This document shows, one piece after another, positions 1 through 6,287 of a DNA stretch of 6,409 nucleotides; position 1 is the first letter of the stretch, and each line of letters begins with the position of its first letter. The position numbers were made by a program, and so were the translations under genes. Under the pieces are notes generated by a model that saw only the letters and a list, made by a program, of their open reading frames with translations, did no database searches and was not told where the DNA came from. The stretch lies in contig DOHD01000003.1 in the NCBI GenBank assembly GCA_003535455.1, positions 1 through 6,409 of the forward strand, given 5' to 3'. Source of the DNA: Acidimicrobium sp. Lineage in GTDB: Bacteria > Actinomycetota > Acidimicrobiia > Acidimicrobiales > Ilumatobacteraceae.

Positions 1-897
1 TACGACAGTCACGCCAACTACAAACTCGTCGAAGGCGACGCGAGAGACGTCGACTTGATGGCCGGCTTGTTGATGGATTGTGATCATCTGATTGCTGGCG
101 CCGCTTTGATTGGCGGTATCAGTTATTTTCATGCATATGCATACGACCTTCTTGCTACAAACGAACGGATAATGGCGTCAACGTGCGACGCCGCAATTCG
201 CGCACATCGCCAAGGCAAGTTGCAAAAAGTCACCTATCTGAGTTCGTCGATGGTTTTCGAGAGTTCGCAACATTGGCCAAGCGAAGAGGGTGATCAGCGC
301 AAAATTCCGCCACCGCTGTCGTCATATGGTTTTCAAAAACTCGCCGTTGAATATTTTGCCCAGGCAGCCTTCGATCAATACAAACTTCCATTCACAATCG
401 TGCGACCGTTTAACTGTGTCGGTGTAGGCGAAGGTCGAGCTCTCGGCGAAGTCGAAGTTCTCTCGGGAAATGTGTCTCTAGCGATGAGCCATGTGGTGCC
501 TGACCTCGTGCAAAAAATCTTGAAAGGTCAAGATCCTCTGCACATTCTCGGCTCGGGTGAGCAGATTCGTCATTACACCTACGGGGGTGATTTGGCCAAA
601 GGCATAGTCACGTGTATGGAAAGCCCGAAAGCACTCAACGAAGATTTTAATATTTCGACAGCCGAGTCGACATCGGTTTTACAACTTGCGGAAGTGATCT
701 GGAACAAGATTCACAAATCATCTAAGCCTTTCAAGTATGTAAGCGATGACGCATACGAATATGACGTGCAACGCCGTGTTCCGTCGACGAAGAAAACCAA
801 AGAAGTTCTAGGTTTTGAATGCACCACGACTCTGGACGAAATGTTGGATGAAGTAATTCCGTGGATTCAGATGGCGATCAACGAAGGCAAGATCTAG
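1..897 (+). CDS. NAD-dependent epimerase/dehydratase (extended SDR), 5'-truncated by the window edge
   Basis: The reading frame is open from base 1, so the true start and the glycine-rich NAD-binding loop lie outside the window; 298 C-terminal residues are present. Seen here, numbering from the first codon: VEGDARD near 10-16, where the second Rossmann strand of extended SDRs normally ends; AALIGG around 35-40; the serine-rich strand YLSSSMVFE at about 79-87; and the catalytic Tyr-x3-Lys pair in YGFQK (Tyr109, Lys113). These are followed by RPFNCVGVGE, ILGSGEQIRHYTYGGDLAKGI and RRVPSTKKTKEVLGFE, which match the substrate-binding half of UDP-glucose 4-epimerase and UDP-glucuronate decarboxylase relatives. 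Such enzymes act on nucleotide sugars in the cytosol, using bound NAD for a transient oxidation. The exact substrate cannot be read from the sequence. ATG at 58 or TTG at 55 are internal codons, not likely starts, because the homology runs upstream of them. The gene converges on the membrane-protein gene and overlaps it by 4 bases. Confidence 0.9.
   Translation, partial: YDSHANYKLVEGDARDVDLMAGLLMDCDHLIAGAALIGGISYFHAYAYDLLATNERIMASTCDAAIRAHRQGKLQKVTYLSSSMVFESSQHWPSEEGDQRKIPPPLSSYGFQKLAVEYFAQAAFDQYKLPFTIVRPFNCVGVGEGRALGEVEVLSGNVSLAMSHVVPDLVQKILKGQDPLHILGSGEQIRHYTYGGDLAKGIVTCMESPKALNEDFNISTAESTSVLQLAEVIWNKIHKSSKPFKYVSDDAYEYDVQRRVPSTKKTKEVLGFECTTTLDEMLDEVIPWIQMAINEGKI
894..897. other. Shared double stop: CTAG ending both convergent genes
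   Basis: The palindrome CTAG gives TAG at 895-897 for the epimerase on the plus strand and TAG at 896-894 for the membrane protein on the minus strand, so the two genes overlap tail to tail by four bases. There is no room for a terminator between them. Confidence 0.9.
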
Positions 898-2486
898 CCA
901 GACGAATCACCCAGACAAACACGCCTATTTGGTGTGAGCGAAACAACCGTCCAATGCTGATTCTTGAACGTTTCTTTTATTGTGACCGCAACCGTCGCAG
1001 ATTCTGGGATGATCGTTCGCAAAACGGCACTCGGCTGATCTGCGAATCGTCGAAACCCGATTTCAATTTCGCCATCGGGTGACGAAATCAGAGTAAAAGA
1101 GTTTTTAAGTATCAAAAAGTCAGAAGAGTCAAACTCTTCGTCGCAACCTGAGACTGTCGTCTGGGTGTCGCTAATTAGTAGTGCACCAGATTGCAACAAC
1201 ACGCGGTCGACTTCGGTGCGAACGCTTTCTGATGTGGTCGCCAAGGAAGAAAAGTCTTGGGCAGGAGATGACTCAAGTGCGCCAGTGGCAGCGAAATATT
1301 TTTTCGCAGAGATATCGGGTGCTCGGAGCGTGTCGGGAAAATAGTTCGGATCGACAAATTGTTTTTGGTCTTCGAGAGCGCTCAGTTCAGCTCGTAGCGT
1401 CGTTGACCACTCACGCAAGAATTGAGAATGAGCATTCATGAACGACCAACCCGCGGTGATCGACCAGAGCGAAATAATGATTGCCCCCACATTTAACTGT
1501 GCCCGTGGAAGTTTTCTAACAATTTCTACTACGGAGAGAATAATTAAGGGAATCGTCAAATAGACATAGCGGCTTGATTGAGGTGCCCAAAATTGGGCGC
1601 GTGAAAGCGCCGTAAAAAACCAATTGACCAGTAGCACAGTTATTAGACCAGCGAGCTGTGGGCTGAAAATTTTCTTGACCACGACAAAATACGCGATAGT
1701 TCCCGACAACACGACTTCAAAAACAAAACCCCATCCAATAGATAAAGCGAAGATTGAATTAAGCGATGCCGCAAATGACTCGTTCATGTAGCGCAGTGCC
1801 ACATTGAGGTTCTCAGATCTGACTTCGCTTTGACCATAATTGATGTACCACAGCAGCCAAAGTGCGCTCGGCATTACTGTGACCCACCACGATTTTTTGA
1901 TTTGTCTAGATATGACGATTTGCATCGTGACACCGATTACAGCCGCTATTCCAAAACCGGCAGAACCAACCGACAAAATGATTGAAGTCATCGCGAGCAA
2001 GTTGCCATGTCGATGTTGACTGCTGAGAAAGTGAAGTGCCAATAAATAGCCTGCCAGACTCGCCATTGCTCCAATTTGAAAGGGCCAAAGGATGTTTTCA
2101 GCACCAGTACCAAGAAAGAGAAATAGCGCGCCGAGAGCTATGGCACTGGTTTTGCCAAGACGTTTTGAAACGAGCAAGGCGAAAATTGAAGCCGTCGCAA
2201 TGTGAGTCATAAAACCGACAAAAAGAAACACCCAATAATTTGCAAGGCCGACTGCCCTGAATAAAAAGAAAAATACGGCAGCAGGAAAAATCGAAAGATG
2301 GCTGTTGTGTGGTTGTAGAAATGTGTCGAGCGACAGTTGCCAGCGATTTAGCACGAAGTTCCATTCGTCATATTGAAAAGTGCGATTGCCTGAAATTGAG
2401 GCAAACCGTGCGATTGCCGCGATACAAAGAACTGTCCAAATCAGTACAGATAGATCCCGTAACTTTTTTAAAAAAGTAAGAGTCAT
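894..2486 (-). CDS. Polytopic membrane protein, GT-C glycosyltransferase-like, function unproven
   Basis: A 530-residue protein with roughly ten to twelve hydrophobic segments in residues 13-350, followed by a soluble tail of about 180 residues. Segments lie near 13-30, 62-80, 83-108, 113-127, 136-154, 164-190, 200-217, 242-270, 277-297, 309-325 and 331-350. The first external loop holds YDEW (39-42) and then PHNSHL (59-64). An acidic pair in this loop is typical of GT-C enzymes, which transfer sugars from polyprenyl-phosphate donors outside the membrane. A second motif, GAENILWPFQIG (128-139), follows the fourth segment. I recall this combination from uncharacterised actinobacterial membrane proteins, but no member with a known reaction. 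The ATG at 2486 overlaps the stop of the upstream GNAT gene (ATGA), and no strong Shine-Dalgarno is visible, so translation is probably coupled. The first codons include the unusual run CTTTTTTAAAAAAG. It could instead be a non-enzymatic membrane protein. Coding status is near certain; the enzymatic role is inferred. Confidence 0.8.
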   Translation of the reverse strand: MTLTFLKKLRDLSVLIWTVLCIAAIARFASISGNRTFQYDEWNFVLNRWQLSLDTFLQPHNSHLSIFPAAVFFFLFRAVGLANYWVFLFVGFMTHIATASIFALLVSKRLGKTSAIALGALFLFLGTGAENILWPFQIGAMASLAGYLLALHFLSSQHRHGNLLAMTSIILSVGSAGFGIAAVIGVTMQIVISRQIKKSWWVTVMPSALWLLWYINYGQSEVRSENLNVALRYMNESFAASLNSIFALSIGWGFVFEVVLSGTIAYFVVVKKIFSPQLAGLITVLLVNWFFTALSRAQFWAPQSSRYVYLTIPLIILSVVEIVRKLPRAQLNVGAIIISLWSITAGWSFMNAHSQFLREWSTTLRAELSALEDQKQFVDPNYFPDTLRAPDISAKKYFAATGALESSPAQDFSSLATTSESVRTEVDRVLLQSGALLISDTQTTVSGCDEEFDSSDFLILKNSFTLISSPDGEIEIGFRRFADQPSAVLRTIIPESATVAVTIKETFKNQHWTVVSLTPNRRVCLGDSSG

Positions 2487-2989
2487 CTGAGTTCTTTGGC
2501 CAGCATGCTTACCGTCAAGCCAGGTTTTGAGTCTTGCTGGCCAACTTCGCGAAAGCCGATGCGATTATGAAACCGAATCGAACCAAGATTCGGCGGATTC
2601 AAGTTCACCTCACAAGTCAACAACGGCGCACATCGATCTTTGACCATTCGCTGTTCAACAGCAGAATAGAGCTTTGCACCGAGCGATTTGTTGCGCATTG
2701 TTTCACTGACGACGATTCGATCGAGATAAACAAATTCGGAATATTTTTTTGAAAACCATTGGTAGTTCACGCTCGTATATGGCGCGCCCGGAGCGAAAGT
2801 TATACAAAAAGCATGCAGAGTTTCGGTGCCTATCGCAAACGAATATAACGAGTGCTCGACCAGAAATTCGAGCGTCAACCGATCAATTTCGCCGACGGCT
2901 GGCGCATTGGCGTTATTGAGCTCGAGAGCCGAATCAATATCTGAGGCTAAAAATAGTCGCGGCTCAAGTTCACTCGATTGCATAGACAT
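2483..2989 (-). CDS. GNAT-family N-acetyltransferase, COG3818-like
   Basis: A 168-residue protein using the ATG at 2989. An in-frame GTG at 3013 would add eight residues (MFIVSGYW) and overlap msrA. I prefer 2989 because AGG lies 7 bases upstream and family members usually start close to this point. GNAT proteins move an acetyl group from acetyl-CoA to an amine. Seen here: NNANAPAV at 25-32; YQWF at 76-79; the core strand FVYLDRIVV (86-94); the acetyl-CoA pyrophosphate loop RNKSLGA (99-105); CEVNLNPPN (126-134); and the C-terminal strand region FHNRIGFREVG (140-150). The order NNA..., WF..Y..FVY.DRIVV, then CEVN..PPN..S..FH..GFREVG, is the pattern of the predicted acetyltransferases in COG3818. 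The substrate is unknown. The loop glycine usually found in R-x-x-G-x-G/A is serine (Ser102). It is upstream of, and overlapping with, the membrane-protein gene, and divergent from msrA. Confidence 0.88.
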   Translation of the reverse strand: MSMQSSELEPRLFLASDIDSALELNNANAPAVGEIDRLTLEFLVEHSLYSFAIGTETLHAFCITFAPGAPYTSVNYQWFSKKYSEFVYLDRIVVSETMRNKSLGAKLYSAVEQRMVKDRCAPLLTCEVNLNPPNLGSIRFHNRIGFREVGQQDSKPGLTVSMLAKELR

Positions 2990-3002
2990 CCAATAGCCTG
3001 AC
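2990..3002 (-). promoter_or_regulatory. Ribosome binding site deciding the GNAT start
   Basis: Reading the minus strand, CAGG occupies 3000-2997, followed by seven bases (CTATTGG) and then ATG at 2989. This is a short but well-spaced Shine-Dalgarno and favours ATG 2989 over the upstream GTG at 3013. The same bases lie in the 16-base gap to the msrA start. Confidence 0.45.
2994..2999 (+). promoter_or_regulatory. Candidate -10 element for a leaderless msrA transcript
   Basis: TAGCCT fits the TANNNT pattern of actinobacterial -10 boxes and ends six bases before the msrA ATG, which would place transcription initiation at or next to the start codon. No convincing -35 hexamer is seen 16-18 bases upstream. 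It is a weak, position-based call that overlaps the ribosome binding site of the divergent GNAT gene. Confidence 0.25.
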
Positions 3003-3005
3003 ACA

Positions 3006-3578
3006 ATGAACACTGCTCACTTCGTCCTCGGCAATTCATTCGTTGAACCTTGGCCAAACTCAATGCAAAGAGCGATTTTTGGTTTGGGTTGTTTTTGGGG
3101 CGCCGAGCGTAAGTTCTGGCAACTAGACGGGGTCTATTCGACAGCTGTGGGTTATAGCGGGGGCACCAAACTCAACCCGACGTATCGCGAAGTTTGCAAT
3201 GGTGACACGATGCACGCCGAAGTCGTGCTCGTTGTATTTGACCCAGAAAAAGTTTCTTATGAAAAGTTGCTACAAACTTTTTGGGAGTCACATGACCCGA
3301 CCCAAGGCATGCGTCAAGGCAACGACATCGGTACCCAATATCGCAGTGCGATTTATTTCGATAACTTAGATCAACAGGCTGCCGCAATCGCCACCCGCGA
3401 CATTTTTCAACAACGGCTCAGACAAGCAGGCTTCGGCAAGATCACGACCGAAATCAAACAATCGGGTGAGTTTTATTACGCTGAGGAATATCACCAGCAA
3501 TATCTCGCCAAAAACCCGAGCGGATATTGCGGCATCGGTGGCACTGGAGTGACATGCCCAGTGGGTGTGGCCAGTTAA
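3006..3578 (+). CDS. msrA: Peptide methionine-S-sulfoxide reductase MsrA
   Basis: A 190-residue cytosolic enzyme that reduces the S-epimer of methionine sulfoxide, free or in proteins, normally using thioredoxin for recycling. Seen here: GCFWGAE with the catalytic Cys29 and the conserved Glu34; [12 protein letters not shown] (42-53); [16 protein letters not shown] (57-72); [23 protein letters not shown] (95-117); [24 protein letters not shown]; and two further C-terminal cysteines, Cys175 and Cys184. These match the recycling cysteines of the E. coli-type three-cysteine enzyme, although one residue further apart than E. coli Cys198/Cys206 as I remember that sequence. ATG 3006 is chosen over ATG 3063 because residues 4-20 ([15 protein letters not shown]) fit the N-terminal extension common in this subgroup; an in-frame TAG at 2994 rules out a longer form. 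No Shine-Dalgarno is visible, so a leaderless mRNA is possible. The stop lies in a TTAA shared with the convergent transporter gene. Confidence 0.96.
   Translation: MNTAHFVLGNSFVEPWPNSMQRAIFGLGCFWGAERKFWQLDGVYSTAVGYSGGTKLNPTYREVCNGDTMHAEVVLVVFDPEKVSYEKLLQTFWESHDPTQGMRQGNDIGTQYRSAIYFDNLDQQAAAIATRDIFQQRLRQAGFGKITTEIKQSGEFYYAEEYHQQYLAKNPSGYCGIGGTGVTCPVGVAS
3575..3578. other. Shared double stop: TTAA ending both convergent genes
   Basis: The palindrome TTAA gives TAA at 3576-3578 for msrA on the plus strand and TAA at 3577-3575 for the transporter on the minus strand, again an exact four-base tail-to-tail overlap. Confidence 0.92.
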
Positions 3579-4966
3579 ATTGCCTGGGCGAGTTGCTCGG
3601 CAGTTGGTCGCCGAAATAAGGTCAGCATTGCGATACCTGAAAGCAGAATTACGCCGCTCATAAGTGTCCAAGCTGCATGAAAGCCGTTTGTCGGTGTATC
3701 AGTTTTTGCCGCGGCGACGAGCATCGAACTGACGAGTGCAACACCAAGTGCTGCACCGATTTGCCGTGCAGTGTTGTTTAGAGCAGAACCCATCGCAAAT
3801 TTTGGTTGCGGCAAAAACGCCGTGGCCGAACTTGAAATCGTCGAGATACAAAGCCCTACACCGACACCGGTAACGACCATCGTTGGAAAGTAAAAATCCC
3901 AATAATGAATTTCAGTCGAGATGAACAGGTTCATCCATGCGATGCCAATTGACATGATCAGTGCACCAGTGGCGACTACCTTGCCGTGACCGATGCGATT
4001 AGCGAGTTTGCCTGCTGGCGCCGCGACGATCGCCGCCGCCAATGGGCCCGGCGAACCTGCGAGACCCGACAACGACGGGCTGTAACCCCATACGACTTGT
4101 AACCATTGAGTGTTGACAAAAATCATCGAGAAGAAACCCATCGTGAAAACAAAACCACTGATGGCCGCCGCCGTCACAAACGGCAGTCTGAACAAACGTA
4201 AATCAAGCACCGGGTGGGCGACTTTGTTGCATCGCCAGACGAAACCACCAATAAATAGGAGAGAGATCGCAAAAATTGTCAATGATCGATTTGAAACCCA
4301 GCCCCACTCATCGCTTTGTACGATCATCAAGGTGAGCAGACCGACGCCGAGCACAACGAGTAACGCGCCGAAATAATCGACTGTGCGCGGTGCTGTTTCA
4401 TCGCGCGATTCGCGCAACAATTTAAGGCCGATAGCAAATGCCAGCAAGCAGAACGGAACATTGACTAAAAACACCGAGTGCCAGCCGAAGTTGTCGACCA
4501 AAAAACCACCGATTGTCGGGCCACTTGCCGCCGAGATTCCACCGACTGCACCCCAAACGCCAATCGCCGCCGAACGTTTTTCAACGGCAAACTCAGGTAG
4601 CACGAGCGCCAACGAAGCCGGCGTGAGAATTGCCCCGCCAACAGCCTGAATAATTCTCGCGATGACCATAAAGACTGCAGCAGGCGAGATAGCGCAGAGA
4701 ATCGACCCAAGCATAAAAATCATCAATCCCGTGAGAAACGCTCGCTTGCGACCAAACGCATCCGCAAGTCGACCAGCGGTCAGCAAACCTGCGGCGTAGG
4801 CGATGTTGTATGCCGAAAAGATCCAGGTCAGTGTTCTTCGACTTTCGGGCCATTCGGCGACAAATGAACCGAACGCAACATTGACGATGCTGATGTCAAG
4901 CGAAACCAACATCACACCAATCGCAGTTAACGCGAGAACTTTCGCGCCTCTCGACCAATTTTTCAA
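3575..4966 (-). CDS. MFS transporter, DHA2 (EmrB/QacA-like) drug:proton antiporter family
   Basis: A 463-residue protein of the size and hydrophobic pattern expected for a 14-helix DHA2 permease of the cytoplasmic membrane. Seen here: the helix-1 motif LDISIVNVA (23-31); motif [12 protein letters not shown] (65-75) in the first cytosolic loop; motif B around [15 protein letters not shown] (102-116) with Arg104; motif [10 protein letters not shown] (147-155), the hallmark of proton antiporters; and [16 protein letters not shown] (396-411), typical of late DHA2 helices. The family exports drugs, dyes, metabolites or organic acids against protons; the substrate is not readable here. The start is TTG at 4966, 11 bases after the CaiB stop with only GCGGA as a weak ribosome site. 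The next ATG (residue 19) would cut helix 1 in half, so TTG is preferred. It is the last gene of a four-gene minus-strand unit, and its stop shares TTAA with msrA. Confidence 0.92.
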   Translation of the reverse strand: MKNWSRGAKVLALTAIGVMLVSLDISIVNVAFGSFVAEWPESRRTLTWIFSAYNIAYAAGLLTAGRLADAFGRKRAFLTGLMIFMLGSILCAISPAAVFMVIARIIQAVGGAILTPASLALVLPEFAVEKRSAAIGVWGAVGGISAASGPTIGGFLVDNFGWHSVFLVNVPFCLLAFAIGLKLLRESRDETAPRTVDYFGALLVVLGVGLLTLMIVQSDEWGWVSNRSLTIFAISLLFIGGFVWRCNKVAHPVLDLRLFRLPFVTAAAISGFVFTMGFFSMIFVNTQWLQVVWGYSPSLSGLAGSPGPLAAAIVAAPAGKLANRIGHGKVVATGALIMSIGIAWMNLFISTEIHYWDFYFPTMVVTGVGVGLCISTISSSATAFLPQPKFAMGSALNNTARQIGAALGVALVSSMLVAAAKTDTPTNGFHAAWTLMSGVILLSGIAMLTLFRRPTAEQLAQAI

Positions 4967-4977
4967 AATTCCGCTTT

Positions 4978-6099
4978 CTAACCGTGTTTCCAGAGATTTT
5001 TGCGAATCTCTTCGCCGTCTGCGTCAAGCGCGCGACCTTCCCACCGTAGTTCACCTGGTGTGCCAGATAACGAGGCGAGCAGACCTTGCATTGGTGTTGC
5101 TCCGACAACTTGAATCGCTTGACGCGCAGCAAAATGCGGGTCAACTGCGATCTCGGCCATCGACAACACCGGACCAATAGCGGCCTGCGCGTCAGTGAAA
5201 ATTTTCAGAACCGTTGCGCTGTCGCGACTCGCACAATACCTAGTCATTAGTTCGTGCAGTATTGCGCGATGTTTGACGCGACTTGAAAAAGTCAAAAACC
5301 TTTCGTCACCCGCGAAGCCGAGCACTTCGACTACTCGCGCCGCAACCGAATCTGAACTCGCCGAGACACCAACCCATTTTTTATCGCTGCACTGAAAGAC
5401 GCCACGCGGCACCGTATATGGCAACTGTGAACCGAGGCGTGGTTGTTCTTCGCCGGTCAAAACGAAAAGTGAAATCAATGGTCCCATAATTTGAAACATT
5501 GTTTCAAGCAAATTGACGTCAACCACTTGTCCAACTTTGCTGTGCAGAGCGACCATTGTTGCGAACGCTGCGACGACCCCCGTGACTTCGTCTGTCAGAG
5601 CAATCGGCGGCAACATTGGCGGACCATCAGGATCGCCACTTATTGCCGCCAGACCCGACATCGATTCGGCGATAGATGCAAAACCTGGTCGATCTTTGTA
5701 CGGTCCCGTTTGTCCGAACCCCGAAACACGAGTTATCACAAGTTTTGAGTTGCGTTGCAACAAAATTTCTGGCCCGACACCCAATCGCTCGAGCGTGCCG
5801 GGGCGAAAATTTTCGACGAGCACATCGGCCTCATTGATTAGATTCAAAAAAACTTCGCGGTCGCTATCTAGTTTTAGATCGAGCGCGATGTTTCGCTTGT
5901 TGCGATTGACCAACTTCCACCATAAACCGGTGCCATCACGCGGATCTTTCCATGCCATGCCGCGAAGACTGTCGCCTGCGCCAGGTTTCTCAATTTTTAT
6001 GACATCGGCGCCGAAATCAGCAAAGTAGCGAGCGCAGTTCGGCCCTGCTAACACAGTCGAGAGGTCAATGACCCGCAGATCGTGCAGCGGACCAGACAT
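4978..6099 (-). CDS. CaiB/BaiF family (class III) CoA-transferase
   Basis: A 373-residue cytosolic enzyme of the family that moves CoA between carboxylic acids through an aspartyl-CoA thioester. Seen here: RVIDLSTVLAGP (9-20); ADVIKIEKPGAGDSLR (31-46); NRNKRNIALDLK (65-76); ADVLVENFRPGTLERLG (91-107); SGFGQTGPY (126-134); and ALTDEVTG with Asp170, which lines up with the catalytic aspartate of formyl-CoA transferase (Asp169). The C-terminal part includes PRGVFQCSDKKWVGVSASSD. The length is at the short end of the usual 380-410. Subfamily members include formyl-CoA, succinyl-CoA:carboxylate and carnitine CoA transferases, as well as alpha-methylacyl-CoA racemase; the N-terminal motifs look more like a transferase than a racemase. 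The ATG at 6099 comes two bases after the stop of the small carboxylase subunit with no Shine-Dalgarno, so reinitiation is likely. The context suggests acyl-CoA metabolism; substrates are unknown. Confidence 0.93.
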   Translation of the reverse strand: MSGPLHDLRVIDLSTVLAGPNCARYFADFGADVIKIEKPGAGDSLRGMAWKDPRDGTGLWWKLVNRNKRNIALDLKLDSDREVFLNLINEADVLVENFRPGTLERLGVGPEILLQRNSKLVITRVSGFGQTGPYKDRPGFASIAESMSGLAAISGDPDGPPMLPPIALTDEVTGVVAAFATMVALHSKVGQVVDVNLLETMFQIMGPLISLFVLTGEEQPRLGSQLPYTVPRGVFQCSDKKWVGVSASSDSVAARVVEVLGFAGDERFLTFSSRVKHRAILHELMTRYCASRDSATVLKIFTDAQAAIGPVLSMAEIAVDPHFAARQAIQVVGATPMQGLLASLSGTPGELRWEGRALDADGEEIRKNLWKHG

Positions 6100-6101
6100 T
6101 T

Positions 6102-6287
6102 TTAATTTGGTCGGCTGCGACGCGCCAGAACTGAATCAGTCCATGACCGGCCGCTGAATCTCCAAGATGTTTGCACCGATGTGGCGACGTTAGTTTGTGG
6201 TTTTGGCCACAACATTTCAAGTGCGGTCGCAATCGCCACTGCTTCGTCGGCAGTTGGTGTCGGCGAAACCGAGTTTTGAATCGTCAC
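6102..6287 (-). CDS. Small acyl-CoA carboxylase epsilon-like subunit
   Basis: A 61-residue protein starting at GTG 6287, which overlaps the stop of the upstream carboxyltransferase gene (GTGA), a standard sign of translational coupling. It has two recognisable blocks: an N-terminal helix PTADEAVAIATALEMLWPKP (about residues 10-29) and a C-terminal SWRFSGRSW (about 41-49), joined by a polar linker. Small proteins with a PT.EE.AAI..AL...WP helix and a WR.SGRWW tail are encoded directly behind carboxyltransferase beta subunits in actinobacteria, and are related to the epsilon subunit that stabilises acyl-CoA carboxylase complexes. No catalytic residues are expected. The position, size and coupling support the call more than the sequence alone does. 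A separate small protein of unknown role remains possible. Confidence 0.68.
   Translation of the reverse strand: MTIQNSVSPTPTADEAVAIATALEMLWPKPQTNVATSVQTSWRFSGRSWTDSVLARRSRPN

Noticed and set aside
131..142. Perfect 12-base palindrome ATGCATATGCAT as a possible operator.
   Set aside because: It lies inside the epimerase coding sequence (His-Ala-Tyr-Ala-Tyr), with no gene start nearby.
861..1082. Plus-strand open frame of 73 codons overlapping the epimerase end.
   Set aside because: It straddles the double stop and shadows the membrane-protein gene; its translation is Arg-rich and resembles no family.
2380..2418. Direct repeat of GTGCGATTGCC (2380-2390 and 2408-2418).
   Set aside because: Several 11-base repeats are expected by chance in a window this size, and both copies are in coding sequence.
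3581..3603. CGAG-TTG-CTCG hairpin after msrA as an intrinsic terminator.
   Set aside because: The stem is four pairs with a three-base loop and no U tract, and it lies in the last codons of the transporter gene.
4110..4649. Two long plus-strand open frames of 88 codons each opposite the transporter.
   Set aside because: They are antisense to a clear MFS gene and show low-complexity Thr/Pro/Asn/Lys-rich translations with no start signals.
5513..6028. Plus-strand open frame of 171 codons opposite the CoA-transferase.
   Set aside because: Its translation is Ser/Arg/Pro-rich without domains and it mirrors the strong CaiB/BaiF gene on the other strand.
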